A stretch of 64,000 nt of DNA from Ehretia macrophylla (taxonomy: Eukaryota; Streptophyta; Magnoliopsida; Boraginales; Ehretiaceae): contig CM075777.1 of the NCBI GenBank assembly GCA_037974665.1, forward strand, positions 13,973,001 to 14,037,000. Direction: 5' to 3'. The position numbers and the translations under genes are program-made. Each line of letters opens with the position of its first letter. Position 1 is the first letter of the stretch. The notes below the pieces were generated by a model that did not search any database, was not told where the DNA came from, and worked only from the letters and a program-made list of their open reading frames with translations. Below, one piece after another: positions 11,451 to 24,612 of the stretch.

Positions 11451-12880
11451 TTAATTAACTCATGAGAAAGCCTTTGGCTTGGCTGATGATGATTATGATG
11501 AAGGGTAAGGAAAGAAACAACACGCTTGTATTATGATTACTGTTAGTACTTAGTAGCAAGTGAGAGGGATGGGAAATGGTGGTGGGGGCTCCATTTCCAA
11601 GATTGGAGGGCCATTTTTTGTTTTTTTTTTTTTATTATAATAGAGATAAATTTATAGATTAAATTTAAAAAATTTAATTATAATAAATTATTATTATTCT
11701 AATGAATTATTTGGTGTACACGTTTTGTTTTCCATGCTTTGCTCATTTTGTGTTTGAGAATAAATTTTGACTAAGAAAAAGTTGAATTAGTTTGATAAAA
11801 GCACACATTTAGATTGTGCTTTTATTATACAATGAAAATCTTTAAAGAATGGTAAGATTTTGCTTGCCTAATGATCTTTCCGTGTGAATCTAAGGAACAG
11901 ATCTTGTTTTCCATTCTTAGAAGTAACTATTCAAAATTTGTTGTATTTAATAGAGATAATCTAATGTAGGATTTCTTAAAGTATTAATGGAGTATTATAT
12001 GAATATTAACATTTAGGGCGATTTTTTATTATTCTTAGAAGATATTTTTTGTATTCTTTGTTTTGGCGACTTCCTTCTCAAGTGAGTGACTTAGTAAGCA
12101 AACTATCTTCAGCATCGATAAAATCTCTATCAATAATAGACCGGAATGACAATGAATATAAAATTTACAAACACTCGCCAAGTTTTCGCCTTAAATGAGA
12201 AACTTTTGAGATACCCTACAAGACTAACAAACTTGTTCCTAAATTTCATATAACATATTCTTCTTATTTTCTTTATAATATCCATTTTTTAATTTATATT
12301 GTACACATACTAGATCACAATTGCATTTGCTCATACATCACAATACATAACCATGTATCAATTGTCTATTGAACTTTGAACTTGCCTTAGTTCATTGACT
12401 GCGTATAATTAATTATTAATCCAACTTGTCGTCAGTGATGTATGAATGGTTTTCTTTTCTTTTCTTTTTTTTTTGACGAAATTTATGAATGGTTCATATT
12501 ATGTAATTCTTTGAGTATCATATGGTTCTGATATGTTCGACACTTCAAATAGACTAGTGGACGAAGTGAACATTAAGGTTGGACCCCAAAAAACAAAAAA
12601 AAAAACAAAATAGTGAACACTAAAGCATTGATAGCTTTCTTCTGCTAACAGCGGCCAACTACATCATCAAATCTAGTATTCACTAACCATTGATATTATA
12701 AATATTTGATTGGGGTGCGAAGAATATAAAACCCATAACAAACTTTCTAAAACATATATTAATTTAACTGTTATAAATAATGAAAATGTTATGCAATTAT
12801 CCATATTGATCAATATTCATCCGACGAAGATTATGGTTTATAATTACTCAAACTTTCATATAAATAATGTTTATATAAGT
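11451..12880. other. AT-rich intergenic stretch
   Basis: No gene, RNA or bounded repeat was recognised. The content is AT-rich with T runs near 11610-11640 and 12450-12475. Confidence 0.5.
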
Positions 12881-14919
12881 CATGTATTTTGAGCCTAGGT
12901 AAAATCTAGTCGTATACAACTTCTCTTGTATATTGACTATAAATAGAGTTCTTTGCATTATACAGTTACACAAAGAAAATCAATACAAGTTTCTTCTCAT
13001 CTGTTCTATTATATTTGCCTTTATTTTTATTGTCTCTTTTAGTTTTATAACACGTTATTAGCATAATTAGTCTCTATCAATCATCATTGTTTCATCACTG
13101 TTAAAGAGACAAATATGAACGTTGGGAAGAAAAAGTATTATTGATAACATGAGCATATTTCATGTTGCGACCGGTAAATTTTCTTTTAATATTTTATTAA
13201 TTTTATTTTGAATATATATGTCTAATGATATCAAATCTCATGAGCCAAAAGTTCATTCTTTGAATATCAAGCAATGATAATTTGCCTGAAACGCTTCATA
13301 TTGACATCCATATGGTCACGAACTAGAAGTTTGTCACTTTTGATATATCGTGCAATAATTATGCTATAAACCCTTGAGGTTGAAATCCATATGAATGCTA
13401 TAAATTTTGGAGAAATAATTTTAAAAAAGAAATCACGCATCCCTGAAGGATTACGATAAAATAATAATATTCCTTGATTGTTATCTTCATGAAAGCTAAA
13501 ACCTAAATATAATATGATAAAGGATAAGTATATCCTATCGCAAAATTTGAAAAGAAATATATGATCATCATTAGGCAATGATCTTCCAAAAACTCTCTAG
13601 GAATTAATTTATCTGTAATTGCATAATTTTAAAATTATAAGCGAGCTTAATTCTGGAATGTTTAAGTTCTCAACTAAAATTGTGCGAAAATAATATGAAA
13701 GTGGAAGATATGTTAGAGAGGAGTATATTATATTTTTTATGCCTTGAATATGTTTGTGCATTAACAATATTGAGAGCATGACTTTGAAAACATGTTTTGA
13801 ATTGTTATCATATCCTTTAAGCAAAATAATGAACTTTGATAAAATATCATCAATTATGCAAATTGGCTTATAATCATTCCCTGAAGTGAATGATATACCA
13901 TCTTATTGTCATCGATGTGATTGTGACCATAATGGTGGCTATAATATCTATACATATTATGATAATCATAAACAACTCAAATTTTAGAAAGCCTAAAAAT
14001 AATTGGGAGATACATGAAAAAAGAAAGGAATGATTTACAAAAGAAATCCTTATAATTGCAAATATATGACTTGAAAAGATATTAGACACATACTTGTTAT
14101 ATGTTTGGATATCTTGTTGATGTCTACCACTTGTGTGCCACTTATATTAGTTACAAACTTGTGTGCCACTTACATTAGTGACAAACTTGTGTGCATGTAG
14201 CCTTCATAGTATATGATGGTCAACCATCACAAATTTCATGGTTGTATTACATTTTTGGCTTTTAAATGATGTCTCTGCTTGGTAGATCTTAACTATAAAA
14301 TGTAGTAGTATTCTTCATTTTTAGAATTTTTTTCACGTATGTTATAAAATTATTGAAATTCTCCAACTTCAAGAAGAAAAATAAATTGAGATATCAACAC
14401 CGAAAAATAATGTATATAAAAATTACATCATGTTATGTACATGTAGATAATGCAAACATTGCAATTAGATCAAATTTTTATTTGTGTTCATGTATGAAAT
14501 AAATGTATTTTATACAATGGTTGAACTTTATTAAGTGTTATTGTTTCTCGCAAATAATTGTCTATTGAGAAAAAAATTGAATTACAATTATTATGTAATA
14601 CTTGATTAGTTTTATTTTGAATATACTTGATTATATTCATATATTAATGAAATATATCAAATTTTGAAATCATGATGTTAAATTATAATGAGAAACTAAT
14701 TTGAATACAATGAATAAAATTAAAAAGTTGACTCATGCACTCAATTAGATGTATTCTTTAATTACATATATTCTATATATGAATAGTATTTCATTTATAT
14801 AGGTTGACATTGATATAGAAATTGGTTGTGCTTGAGTCTAATGTTTAGCACATTTAATAAAGATTGAACTTGTCCCAACAATATAAAATATGTGATATAT
14901 CATAATGTATGATACATGT

Positions 14920-16129
14920 TGTTAGCCCAAATAGCTTCTAATCTTTATTTTGATGATAACAAACCATGATTATATTTAATGTGTTTGTTTAAGTGTGCAT
15001 GAGTGAGATAAATCAAGATTGACTCCGAATCTAAGTTCATCAAGCTAAAGAAGGAAGAAGATCATTCATCAACTCAAGGAAAGATAAAGATTCGAAGAAT
15101 GAAGATGGGCTATAAGGATGGAGACGGAAGTCATAAGGGGTACTGGTTGGGACTTGATCGAGGTTTGGGTCTTGCAAATGGTATATGCTCAATGATGATT
15201 CTTAAAAGTATTTTTGAAATATTCATCTATCTTTCAAAAAGATTTTACAAAAGACTTTATAAAAGAAACATAAAAAAACCCAAGCCATTGCAACTTCTGA
15301 GTAAACCGGACGACCCTAGGAGAACCGGTCGACTAGTGCCAAAGGGGTCTTCCGCCCGTGGCCTTTCCACCGGAAGAGTTCCTCTTCCAGTCGACCGGTT
15401 GAGCAGGGGTCGACCGGTCGGGCCAAAACACTGTTTTAAAAATAGAGCCGTTTGTGAACGTTATAAGCATTAAATGCACAACTCTCAACCTCTATTAATC
15501 TCTCTCAATAGCTCTCTTCCAAGGCATTGATTCAAAGCAATTACTCCTGATTTCGAACACCATATTCATTTTTGAATCATCATTGTGCTATACTAGAGCA
15601 AGAACTTGTGAGCAATATTGAGAGAAACATTCATTTTATTAATCTACCCTAAAAGAGGGCTTTTATTATTTTCTCAAACACTTATCAAAAGAGATAGTTA
15701 AACACTTTGAAAGGAAGGACTTCCTTGTCAAAGGTGTTGGGGTTTTAAGCTTTGTATTGAGAATGAATTTTCTATTGTAAAAGCTTGAATTATGATTGTA
15801 GTTGGTTTGTGGACTCACCAACATTTGAAGAGTCACAATAGTAAAAATTGTTGAAACCCTGCTTAGGTCGTGGACTTAGGCGGGGGCTGAACCACGCTAA
15901 ATCGCGATTTACAATCTCTTTCTCTCAACTCTCTCTAAGCATTAATTTATGCACACTAAGTATTTGATATTTTGCCTCACTTACACTTTTTATTGCTAGA
16001 GTACATATTTGTTTTAAGATTGTTTTTGATTGATCATTGCTAGTATATTGTCTAATCAAAAAAGTAGTAGTATTATCTATATAACCTAATTCACCCCCTC
16101 CCCATCTTTGGTTTAACTAAGGGACAACA
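14920..16129 (+). repeat. 5' LTR of the Sirevirus-like element
   Basis: 1210 bp starting TGTTAGCCC and ending GGGACAACA; it pairs with the 3' LTR at 23391-24612. It contains a GC-rich cluster of GGTCGACCGGT-type palindromes at 15320-15425 within otherwise AT-rich sequence. Confidence 0.93.
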
Positions 16130-16131
16130 AG

Positions 16132-16144
16132 TGGTATCAAGAGC
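16132..16144 (+). other. Primer-binding site (initiator Met tRNA)
   Basis: TGGTATCAAGAGC lies two bases after the 5' LTR. It matches the usual plant TGGTATCAGAGC site apart from one extra base. Confidence 0.8.
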
Positions 16145-16187
16145 TAGGACTTTGCATATAACTTAACATCTAGCAAAGAAAAGATAA

Positions 16188-18000
16188 ATGACAAACAATA
16201 CCACTTCTCCTTTCTTTGAGGGTTACTCCACTAATAGGCCTCCATTGTTTGTAAGTACCAATTTCAATTATTGGAAGAACAAGATGGAGACATACATACA
16301 AGCTGTTGACTATGCTTTATGGTCATTAGTAGAAGATGACCCTTATGTTCCAATAAAGGAGGTAATGGTCAAAGATGATGATGCTTCAAGTTCAAGTGAA
16401 GGTGATAAAGTCAAAGCCATCAAAGTACCTAAGGAAATGAGTGAGTTCAATGATCAAGATGTTATCATGATGACCAAGAACTCAAGAGCCAAGAACATCC
16501 TCTATTGTGCCCTAAACGAAACCGAGTATAGTCGTGTGAGTCAATGTGAAACCACTCACGAGATTTGAGAAATGTTACACATGTCTTATCAAGGGACGTC
16601 TCAAGTGAAGAATACAAAAATTGATCTTTATATCCATGAGTATGAATTATTTCGAATGAAGGCCGGAGAATCACTAAACAAAATGCATCAAAGAGTCTCC
16701 AAAATCATAAACAACTTGAGTGCTCTCGAAAAGAAGTATCCAAATAAAGAACTCAACCGGAAGATTCTCATGGCCCTTCCAAAAGAATACAAACCAAAGG
16801 TGACATCAATTAGAGAATCAACCGATCTCTCCAAGTTAAAGGTGCATGAGCTCATTTGCAACCTTGACATGGAGGAACTTGTATTGAATCAAGAGAAAAT
16901 ACGAGATGAAGAATAAAATCACTTACTCTCATTGCTCAATCTCAATCAAGTGATGAAGACAAAGATGATAGTGATCTTGATAAGTTTGCACTCTTTGCAA
17001 AGAATTTTAAGAAATTCTTGAAATACAAAAAGATGAAGAAAGGAAAGCCCATTAATAACAAAGTCAAGAGGAGATTCAAAAAGAAGATGGAGAAGACCAA
17101 AGAAAGGATTAAGTGCTTCAATTGTGACAAGCCGGGACACATCAAAGCAAAGTGTCCAAAATTGATCAAAGGGAAGCAAAAGGCAATGAAGGCTTGTGTT
17201 GAAAATGATGTATCAACTGATGGTGAAAGTGGAAGCGAAACCGAAATGACCGACTTTGTGTGCTTTATGGCTAGAGATGATGAGGTAACTTCTTCGTCTT
17301 GTGATGAATCTTCTTCTTCTAATGATGATGAATGCACTTTTGAGGAACTAACAAATGAATTTTCAAAACTACATGATAGTTTTCTCCTTCACATTCAAAA
17401 GTAAAGAATCTTCAAAAAGAAAATGATGAACTTCAAAAAAAAATTAAAGAACTTAGAGATGAGAATGATACTCTTAACAAAGAGATTTGTAAGTATCATC
17501 ATTTAAAGAAAAAAAATGAAGCAAAGGTCAAAGATTTTGAAAAACAAGTTCTTGATTTACAAAATGATCTTGATAGATTTTCAAAGGGAACAAAAACCTT
17601 GGATGAAATCCTTGGCTCCCAAAAATTACCATTTGGCAAAGGTGGGATTGACTATGAGCCATTTTTTAAACCAAAGTTCTCAAAAACTACCTTTGTGAAA
17701 GCCTCTCAATCCTCAATTGTCTATCCACCATTAAAAGAATCACAAAAAGTACAAATTGACAAAATAAGAATTGGCTATAAGCCACATCCAAAAACTTTTC
17801 AAAACCATTTTGTCAAAGCATCATCCTCTTGGCATGTAGCCTCAACATCAAGAGGATCATTTAAGAGATGTACTTATTGTGAGAAGATTGGTCACAATGC
17901 ATCACGATGTAGATTTAGAAACATGGTGGGAAGAGATTATCACATTCCTCTATGGCTTAGACCCAAATGGGTTGTTAGATGTGTTAGGACTTCGTACTAA
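16188..18000 (+). pseudogene. Sirevirus gag region (fossil)
   Basis: It begins 58 bases after the LTR with MTNNTTSPFFEG and a YWKNKMETYI segment typical of copia gag. Two CCHC zinc knuckles are visible: CFNCDKPGHIKAKC near 17118-17157 and CTYCEKIGHNASRC near 17870-17910. A lysine- and serine-rich linker lies between them. The region is broken in a few places and is not expected to work. Confidence 0.85.
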
Positions 18001-18079
18001 CACAAAAGGACCCAATAGAACCTTGGGGACCAAAATGAACTTGTTTTGTTTCTATGAATAATAGGTTGCCCTAAATGTC

Positions 18080-21000
18080 AAGTATGAATATACTTGGGTT
18101 ATTGATAGTGGGTGCTCAAGGCACATGACGGGTGATATCTCTTTCTTCTATGAGATTGACAAAGATTTTAAAGGTAAAGTTAGCTATGAAGGAAATGAAG
18201 GAGGCAAAGTCATTGGTAAGGGTAGCATAGGAGATATAAACTCTATTTCCATTCATGATGTCTTGTATGTTAAATGTCTTAGACATAATTTGCTAAGTGT
18301 GAGCCAATTTTATGATAGTGGATTTAGAGTTGAATTTCTATCTACTTGTTGCAAGGTGTATGATAAAGATGATAAAGTGTTGTTTGTTGGCAATAGATGC
18401 AATAATGTGTATGTGATTAATTTCCACGAATTGAAGTGCCAAAATGTGACATGCTTAGTTACCATTAATGAAGACTCATGGTTATGGCATAGGAGACTTG
18501 GTCATGCTAGCATGGATTTACTTGTTAAACTTTCTAGAAAAGAACTTGTCATAGGTCTTCCTAAGACTAGATTTCAAAAAGATCATTTATGTGATGCATG
18601 CCAATTTGAAAAACAACACAAAACATCCTTCAAAACAATTAGCAAGGTAACCACATCAAGAGCTTTACAAAAATTATATATGGATCTTTTTGGTCCAATA
18701 GATGTGGCAAGCCTAGGTGGATCTAGGTATGTCTATGTTATCATAGATGATTACACTAGATTCACATGGGTGAGACCCTTTGCACATAAAAATGATGACT
18801 TCAATGAATTTGCTAAACTTTGTAATAAGGTACAAAATGAGAAAGGCTATTATATAAATTGTATTCATAGTGACCAAAGCACCGAATTTATAAATGCATC
18901 TTTTATAGACTATTGTGAAGTACGTGGCATTGAATATAATTTTTCGGCTTCTAGAACTCCTCAACAAAATAGGGTAGCAGAAATGAAGAACCGGACTTTA
19001 CAAGAAATGACAAGAACAATGTTGAAAGAAAATAACTTGTCAACATATTTTTGGGATGAAGCCATAAACACCGTATGTTATGTGCTAAACCGTGTGCTAA
19101 TTAGATCTTTTCTAAAGAAAACGCCTTATGAATTATGGAAAGATAGAGCACCAAATGTGTCTTACTTTAAAGTATTTAATTGTAAATGTTTCATCCTAAA
19201 TACAAAAGAACATCTTGGCAAATTTGGTTCTAAATCGGATGAAGGACTTTTTATGGGTTACTCTTTTAGAAGCAAGGCTTATAGAGTTTTTAACAAAAGA
19301 AACATGCTTATTGAAGAGTCTATACATGTGCATTTTGATGAAACTAATCATTTTGCCCCGAGAAAGAATGATGATGATGTAGGAGTTTCCGAAGTAGATA
19401 TTCAAATTCTACCTACAACCATTGGCAATGAGGGAATCCCAAGTGATCCAAAGGAGACACATATTGAAAAGGGTCAAACCTCAAAGGATGGTGAAGCTCT
19501 AGCAAATCCACAAGACAATAAACAACCAATGCAAAATGTCCAAGAAGCTACAACAAATGAAGATCTACCAAGGTGTTGGAAGTTTGTGAGAGATCATTCA
19601 AATGATCAAATTCTTGGTGATCCTTCCAAGGGAGTAAGAACTCGTTCCAACCTAAATGCTTCTTGTGAACATGTTGCTTTTCTTTCCCAAGTAGAGCCTA
19701 AAAATGTTAAAGAAGCATTAGATCAAGAAGATTGGATAATTGTCATGCAAGAAGAATTAAACCAATTTGAAAGAAGTAAAGTGTGACATCTAGTCGAAAA
19801 ACCTAAGGATTATCCTATAATTGGTACAAAATGGGTATTTAGGAATAAACTGGATGAATCCGGGGTAGTAACTAGAAACAAAGCTAGGCTAATGGCTCAA
19901 GGGTATAATCAAGAAGAATGTATAGATTATGATGAGACCTTTGCTCTTGTAGCTAGACTTGAATTTATTCATATGCTTCTTGCCTTTGCATGTTATATGG
20001 ATTTTAAATTATATTAAATGGATGTAAAAAGTGTCTTTCTAAATGGCTATCTCAAGGAAGAAGTTTATGTGAAACAACCACCCGGATTTGAAGATTCTAA
20101 CTTGCCAAATCATGTATATAAACTAGATAAGGCATTGTATGGCCTTAAGCAAGCACCTAGAGCATAATATGATAGACTTAGTAATTATTTGCTTGAAAAA
20201 GGGTTCACGAGAGGCAAATTAGATTCCACTCTCTTTGTTAAAACAAAAGGCAAAGATATATTGCTTGTACAAATTTTTGTTGATGATATAATCTTTGGTA
20301 CTACTAATGAATCTCTTTGTGAGTATTTCTCTAAGTGCATGCACAAGGAATTCGAAATGAGTATGATAGGAGAGTTGAATTTCTTTCTCGGACTCCAAAT
20401 CAAGCAAACACAAGAAGGTACTTTCATCAACCAAGCCAAGTATACTAGAGAATTCATCAAGAAGTTTGGGCTTGAGTCATCAAAAGAAATGAGTACACTA
20501 ATGTCAACCTCAATCAAACTTGACAAAGATGAGGAAAGTAACAAGGTAGATGAAAGACAATATAGAGGTATGATTGGAAGCCTTCTTTATTTAACTGTCT
20601 CTAGACCCGATATTGTATTTGTTGTGTACTTATGTGCTCATTTTCAATCTTGTCCTAAAGAATCTCACTTAAATGCAGTGAAAAGAATCATTAGATATCT
20701 TAAGGGGACTATAGATTTAGGCTTATGGTATCCGAAAGGCACATCATTTGAACTTGTAGGCTATTCGGATGCGGATTATGCTGGAGATAGAATAGATAGA
20801 AAGAGTACTAGTGGATGTTGTCAATTCCTAGGTCAATCATTAATCTCATGGTCTAGTAAAAAGCAAAATAGTAAAGCTCTCTCTACAGCCAAAGCTGAAT
20901 ATGTGTCTGCCAGAAATTGCGTAGCTCAAATTCTTTGGATGAAACAAAATTTGCTCGATTATGGTCTTGTGTATGATAATGTGCCTATTAGATGTGACAA

Positions 21001-21217
21001 TACAAGTGCCATTTATCTCACTAAGAATCCCATACAACATTCTAGAACTAAACATATTGAAATTATGCATCATTTCATTAAAGATCATGTTCAAAAATGG
21101 GAGGTTGTACTTGTTTTTATTGATTCCTTGCATCAATTAGCAGATATTTTTACCAAACCATTGTATAAAAATCAATTTTGTGTGATTAGAAGAGAATTAG
21201 GTATGCTTAGAATGTGA
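18080..21217 (+). pseudogene. Sirevirus pol region: protease, integrase, reverse transcriptase, RNase H (fossil)
   Basis: The protease motif WVIDSGCSRHMTG lies near 18087-18127. The integrase zinc finger (HRRLGHAS..., then CDACQFEK) is at about 18488-18610, with its catalytic core to about 19000. Reverse transcriptase with WVFRNK and QIFVDDIIF motifs spans about 19790-20630. RNase H with GYSDADYAGD and a RTKHIEI segment lies at about 20755-21150. Order and motifs are those of Ty1/copia, lineage SIRE. The region is broken in a few places. Confidence 0.9.
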
Positions 21218-21269
21218 TAAAATTACAAAACTTGGAGTTTTCTAAGTCAAAAGTAATCCCTGGCAAAAG

Positions 21270-21706
21270 CTGCACCACCAGAAGAGGGTGAGCTCACCGG
21301 TCGACCTGTCGCTCCACCCCTCAACCGTGGAAGTGCTGCGGGCGAAAGAAGGTGTTGGAACTGGTCGACCGGTGAAGCCCACCCTCGTCCGGTCGCTGCA
21401 CTACTGGGCACCACTTTTAAAACACGTTTTTAACACTTCATTCAATCATTATTTCTCTCAAAAACCTCTCCATCTTCCCCATTAAGCCCCATAAATCCCC
21501 ATTAATACTTGTAAACCTTTCATTTTCATTATTCTACTATAAAAAGGGAGTTAAGCCTAACACTTATTCACAACCCACTCAAGAGCTCTTCATTCTATTG
21601 AAATATTCATTAGTTTTTCTTCAAACTTCTCTCACACACCAAGTGTTTGATAAAATTCCCCAACTAAGTTTTTCTTGCATTTTTTTGAAATTCTTCTTTC
21701 CTACTC
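21270..21706 (+). promoter_or_regulatory. Promoter-like spacer before the third Sirevirus frame
   Basis: The spacer between pol and the 3' frame has GTCGACC-rich sequence (21296-21400) resembling the LTR cluster. It also has a clear TATAAAAAG box at 21538-21546 and then a pyrimidine-rich leader of about 160 bases to the ATG at 21707. This layout suggests a separate promoter for the 3' frame, though genomic or spliced expression cannot be excluded. Activity is inferred only. Confidence 0.4.
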
Positions 21707-22890
21707 ATGGCATCCTCATCAAGACAAGCTTCCAAGAAAAGAAAGACCGGTTTTAGCCCTCATACAATTGACCCATGGGATCCTATGCATGTCATTGCAC
21801 CAGGAGATTACTCCAAGAATGAGATACTATGGGGTAAACTTTTTAATCCTCTAAACTTTTGGAACAAACCCATCTCTATAAATTGCTTCGACATCAAAGG
21901 TGACTTCCTCTCTTTGGACTTAAGGATATCAATTGTGATCTATAGGTTCGTGAATTATATGCCTATGTGGTGGAAGGAGAAGAAGATGGTGTACGTGGGG
22001 TAAAAAGTAGAGTAAATGGAGTAAATATACTCATAAGTGAACGTGACGTGGTTAGAATACTTGGCATTCCAACTAGTGGCCTATCGATCTACTTCTCTGC
22101 CAATTTACCATAAGGGCTACACGACAATGCTCAAACGAAGATAATTGCTACTTTGTGGGAAGGCTCGGAAAAGTCGGAGACATACATACCTAAAAGAGAT
22201 AACATTTGTGCTGAAAAACGTTTGCTTCTCTATATCATGAATCAAGTCATCATGCCTCGAAGTGTGAAAGACGAGTCTATTCTATTCTTTACGGGATATG
22301 TGATGCACCTTATCTACAAGAAGGTAAAAGTCAACCTCTCCCATATCATGCTTAGTCACATGTTGGCTTTCAAGAAGAAGTCCCTGGCCTATGGAATGAT
22401 CTTGTGTCTGCTTTTCCGACAGAAAGATGTTGCTCGTGTTGGTACTTTTGAACCTCTGAATATTGCCATCTATCCTTTAGATAAATATTGTCTTGATAGA
22501 CAATTTATGGCTGTTGTGAATTATGAGGTCGTCTATATTGAGCAACGCCAATTCCTCAAGGGACAAACTAAAGTCGCTGAAGATATGGTTTTCTTTGGGG
22601 ATGAGGGAGATGAAGGTGAAGCAGCAAGCGAAAATGATGAAAGAGGTGACGAAGCAAGAGATGCAAACATTGGGGCTTCACGGGCTGACATTGGAGGTGC
22701 AAGTACTTCTACAATAAGAAAATCTCGCCAAGCCACTCTTGAATAAGTTAATACCAAGCTTGACAATTTGACTTCACGAGTTGATCAATTATCTTTGGAT
22801 GTTGGAGCTGGCTTTGATCAAGTAAACAGCGAAATGAAGGGTATGAAAACCATGCTTGAGAAGCTCTATGAGAAGTTTATAAATGACTAA
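21707..22890 (+). pseudogene. Sirevirus 3' extra frame (envelope-like / plant transposon-protein type), fossil
   Basis: It starts MASSSRQASKKRKTG, has a WWKEKK segment, and later an acidic stretch (EGDEGEAASENDERG) and a heptad-like C-terminal part (around 22750-22890) suggestive of a coiled coil. Position and layout match the extra frame that Sireviruses carry after pol, often called envelope-like, although its function is unknown. No convincing transmembrane helix was seen. The region is broken in about two places. Confidence 0.7.
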
Positions 22891-22905
22891 GAAGGATGCT
22901 TTAAG

Positions 22906-23376
22906 ATGACTAGGATATTTTCCTTTCCCCTATCCCCTAGTCATTGCATTTTCCTTTCAAACACAACTTTTCTTGCATTTTCTCTATTTAAGTTTTCGAC
23001 TTTCTATGTTCTTCCAATATATGCTTCCATTATCTTGCTATTTAGTTTTCATTTGCTATACTTTGCTTTACATTTCCTTTTCTATTGCCTTGTTTACTAA
23101 TGACAAAAAGGGGGAGAAAAAATGTATAGTAATATGTGTAGAAACTTGAGTTTAAAAGAAGACTCATACATTGAGGGGGAACAAGAAATCAACTTTAGTT
23201 AAGTATGCCCAAATTAAGAGGGATACGTAATCTTAAATTGGTTAACTAAGGGGGAGCTTGTACAAACTTATATCTTAAAATTCCAGGTTCAAGCAAACTT
23301 AGAGTGAACTAAATGCTCTCTCAAACTCATTATGCTTACATTGTTACTACTATTTGAAAAATGTTTTGTCATCATA
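22906..23376 (+). other. Sirevirus 3' untranslated spacer
   Basis: Non-coding spacer between the 3' frame and the polypurine tract. It contains several G-rich GGGGGAG purine blocks (near 23108, 23173, 23250), a feature known from Sireviruses, which often carry multiple polypurine tracts. Confidence 0.6.
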
Positions 23377-23390
23377 AAAAATGGGGAGAT
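23377..23390 (+). other. Polypurine tract
   Basis: AAAAATGGGGAGAT directly abuts the 3' LTR start at 23391, the position expected for the plus-strand primer. Confidence 0.8.
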
Positions 23391-24612
23391 TGTTAACCCA
23401 AAGGGCTTCTAATCTTGGTTTTGATGATAACAAACCATGATTATGTTTAATGTGTTTGTTCAAGTTTTCATGAGTGAGATGAATCAAGATTGACTCCGAA
23501 TCCAAGTTCATCAGGCTAAAGAAGGAAGAAGATCGTCCATCAACTCAAGGAAAGATAAAGATTCGAAGAATGAAGATGGAGCTATAAGGATGGAGACGGA
23601 AGTCATAAGGGGTACCGGTTGGGACTTGATCGGGGTTTGGGTCTTGCAAATGGTATATGCTCAATGATGATTCCTAAAAAGTATTTTTGAAATATTCATC
23701 TATCTTTGAAAAAGATTTTACAAAATACTCTATAAAAGAAACATAAAAAAACACAAGCCCTTGCAACTTTTGAGCAAACCGAACAACCCCAGGGGAACCA
23801 GTCGACCGGTGCTAAAGGGGTTTTCTGCCCGGAGCCTCTCTACTAGAAGAGGTCTCCTCTTCCGGTCGACAAGTTGAGCAGGGGTCGACCAGTCGGGCCA
23901 AAACGCTGTTTTAAATATAGAGCCGTTTGTGAACGTTGCAAAGCATTAAATACACAACTCTTAGCCTCTATTAATCTCTCTCAACAGCTCTCTTCCAAGG
24001 CATTGATTCAAAACAATTACTCTTCATTTCTAACACCATATTCATCTTTGAATCATCATTATGCTATACTAGAGCAATAATTTGTGAGCAATATTGAAAG
24101 AAACATTCATTGTATTCATCTACCCTAAAAGAGGGTTTTTATTGTTTTCTCAAATATTTATTAAAAGAGATAGTTAAACACTTTGAAAGGAAGGACTTTA
24201 TTGTCAAAGGTGTTGGGATTTTAAGCTTTGTATTGAGAAGGAATTTTCTATTGTAAAAGCTTGAATTACGATTGTAGTTGGTTTGTGGACTCACCAACAT
24301 TTGAAGAGTCACAATAGTGAAGATTGTTGAAATCCTAAGCGGGGAGCTTAGATCGTGGACTTAGGCGGGGGCTGAACCACGCTAAATCGCGATTTGTAAT
24401 CTCTTTCTCTCAACTCTCTCTAAGCCTTAGTTTCTGCACACTAAGTGTTCGATATTTTGCCTCACTTACACTTTTTATTGCTAGAGTACATATTTGTTTT
24501 AAGATTGTTTTTGATTGATCATTGCTAATATATTGCCTAATCGAAAAAGTAGTAGTATTGCTTATATATCCTAATTCACCCCTCCCCTCTTAGGTTTAAC
24601 TAAGGGACAACA
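23391..24612 (+). repeat. 3' LTR of the Sirevirus-like element
   Basis: 1222 bp, TGTTAACCC...GGGACAACA, collinear with the 5' LTR at 14920-16129 with scattered substitutions and small length differences. The same GGTCGACC cluster is present at about 23790-23900. Confidence 0.93.

Larger units (their letters stand above)
14920..24612 (+). mobile_element. Sirevirus-like (SIRE/Maximus) copia LTR retrotransposon, full-length layout but broken
   Basis: The element is 9693 bp and is bounded by two long terminal repeats beginning TGTTA and ending AACA. It is flanked by identical 5-bp target duplications CATGT at 14915-14919 and 24613-24617. In order it holds a primer-binding site for initiator Met tRNA, gag with two zinc knuckles, protease, integrase, reverse transcriptase, RNase H, an additional 3' reading frame and a polypurine tract. 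The copia gene order with an extra 3' frame is characteristic of Sireviruses. By eye the first 250 bases of the two LTRs differ at roughly 6 percent, pointing to an insertion a few million years old under usual plant rates. The coding regions are broken, with about eight to ten interruptions overall, so it is a fossil. Confidence 0.93.

Noticed and set aside
15099-15473. 124-residue frame as a host gene
   Set aside because: It lies wholly inside the 5' LTR of the Sirevirus-like element and is matched by collinear sequence in the 3' LTR.
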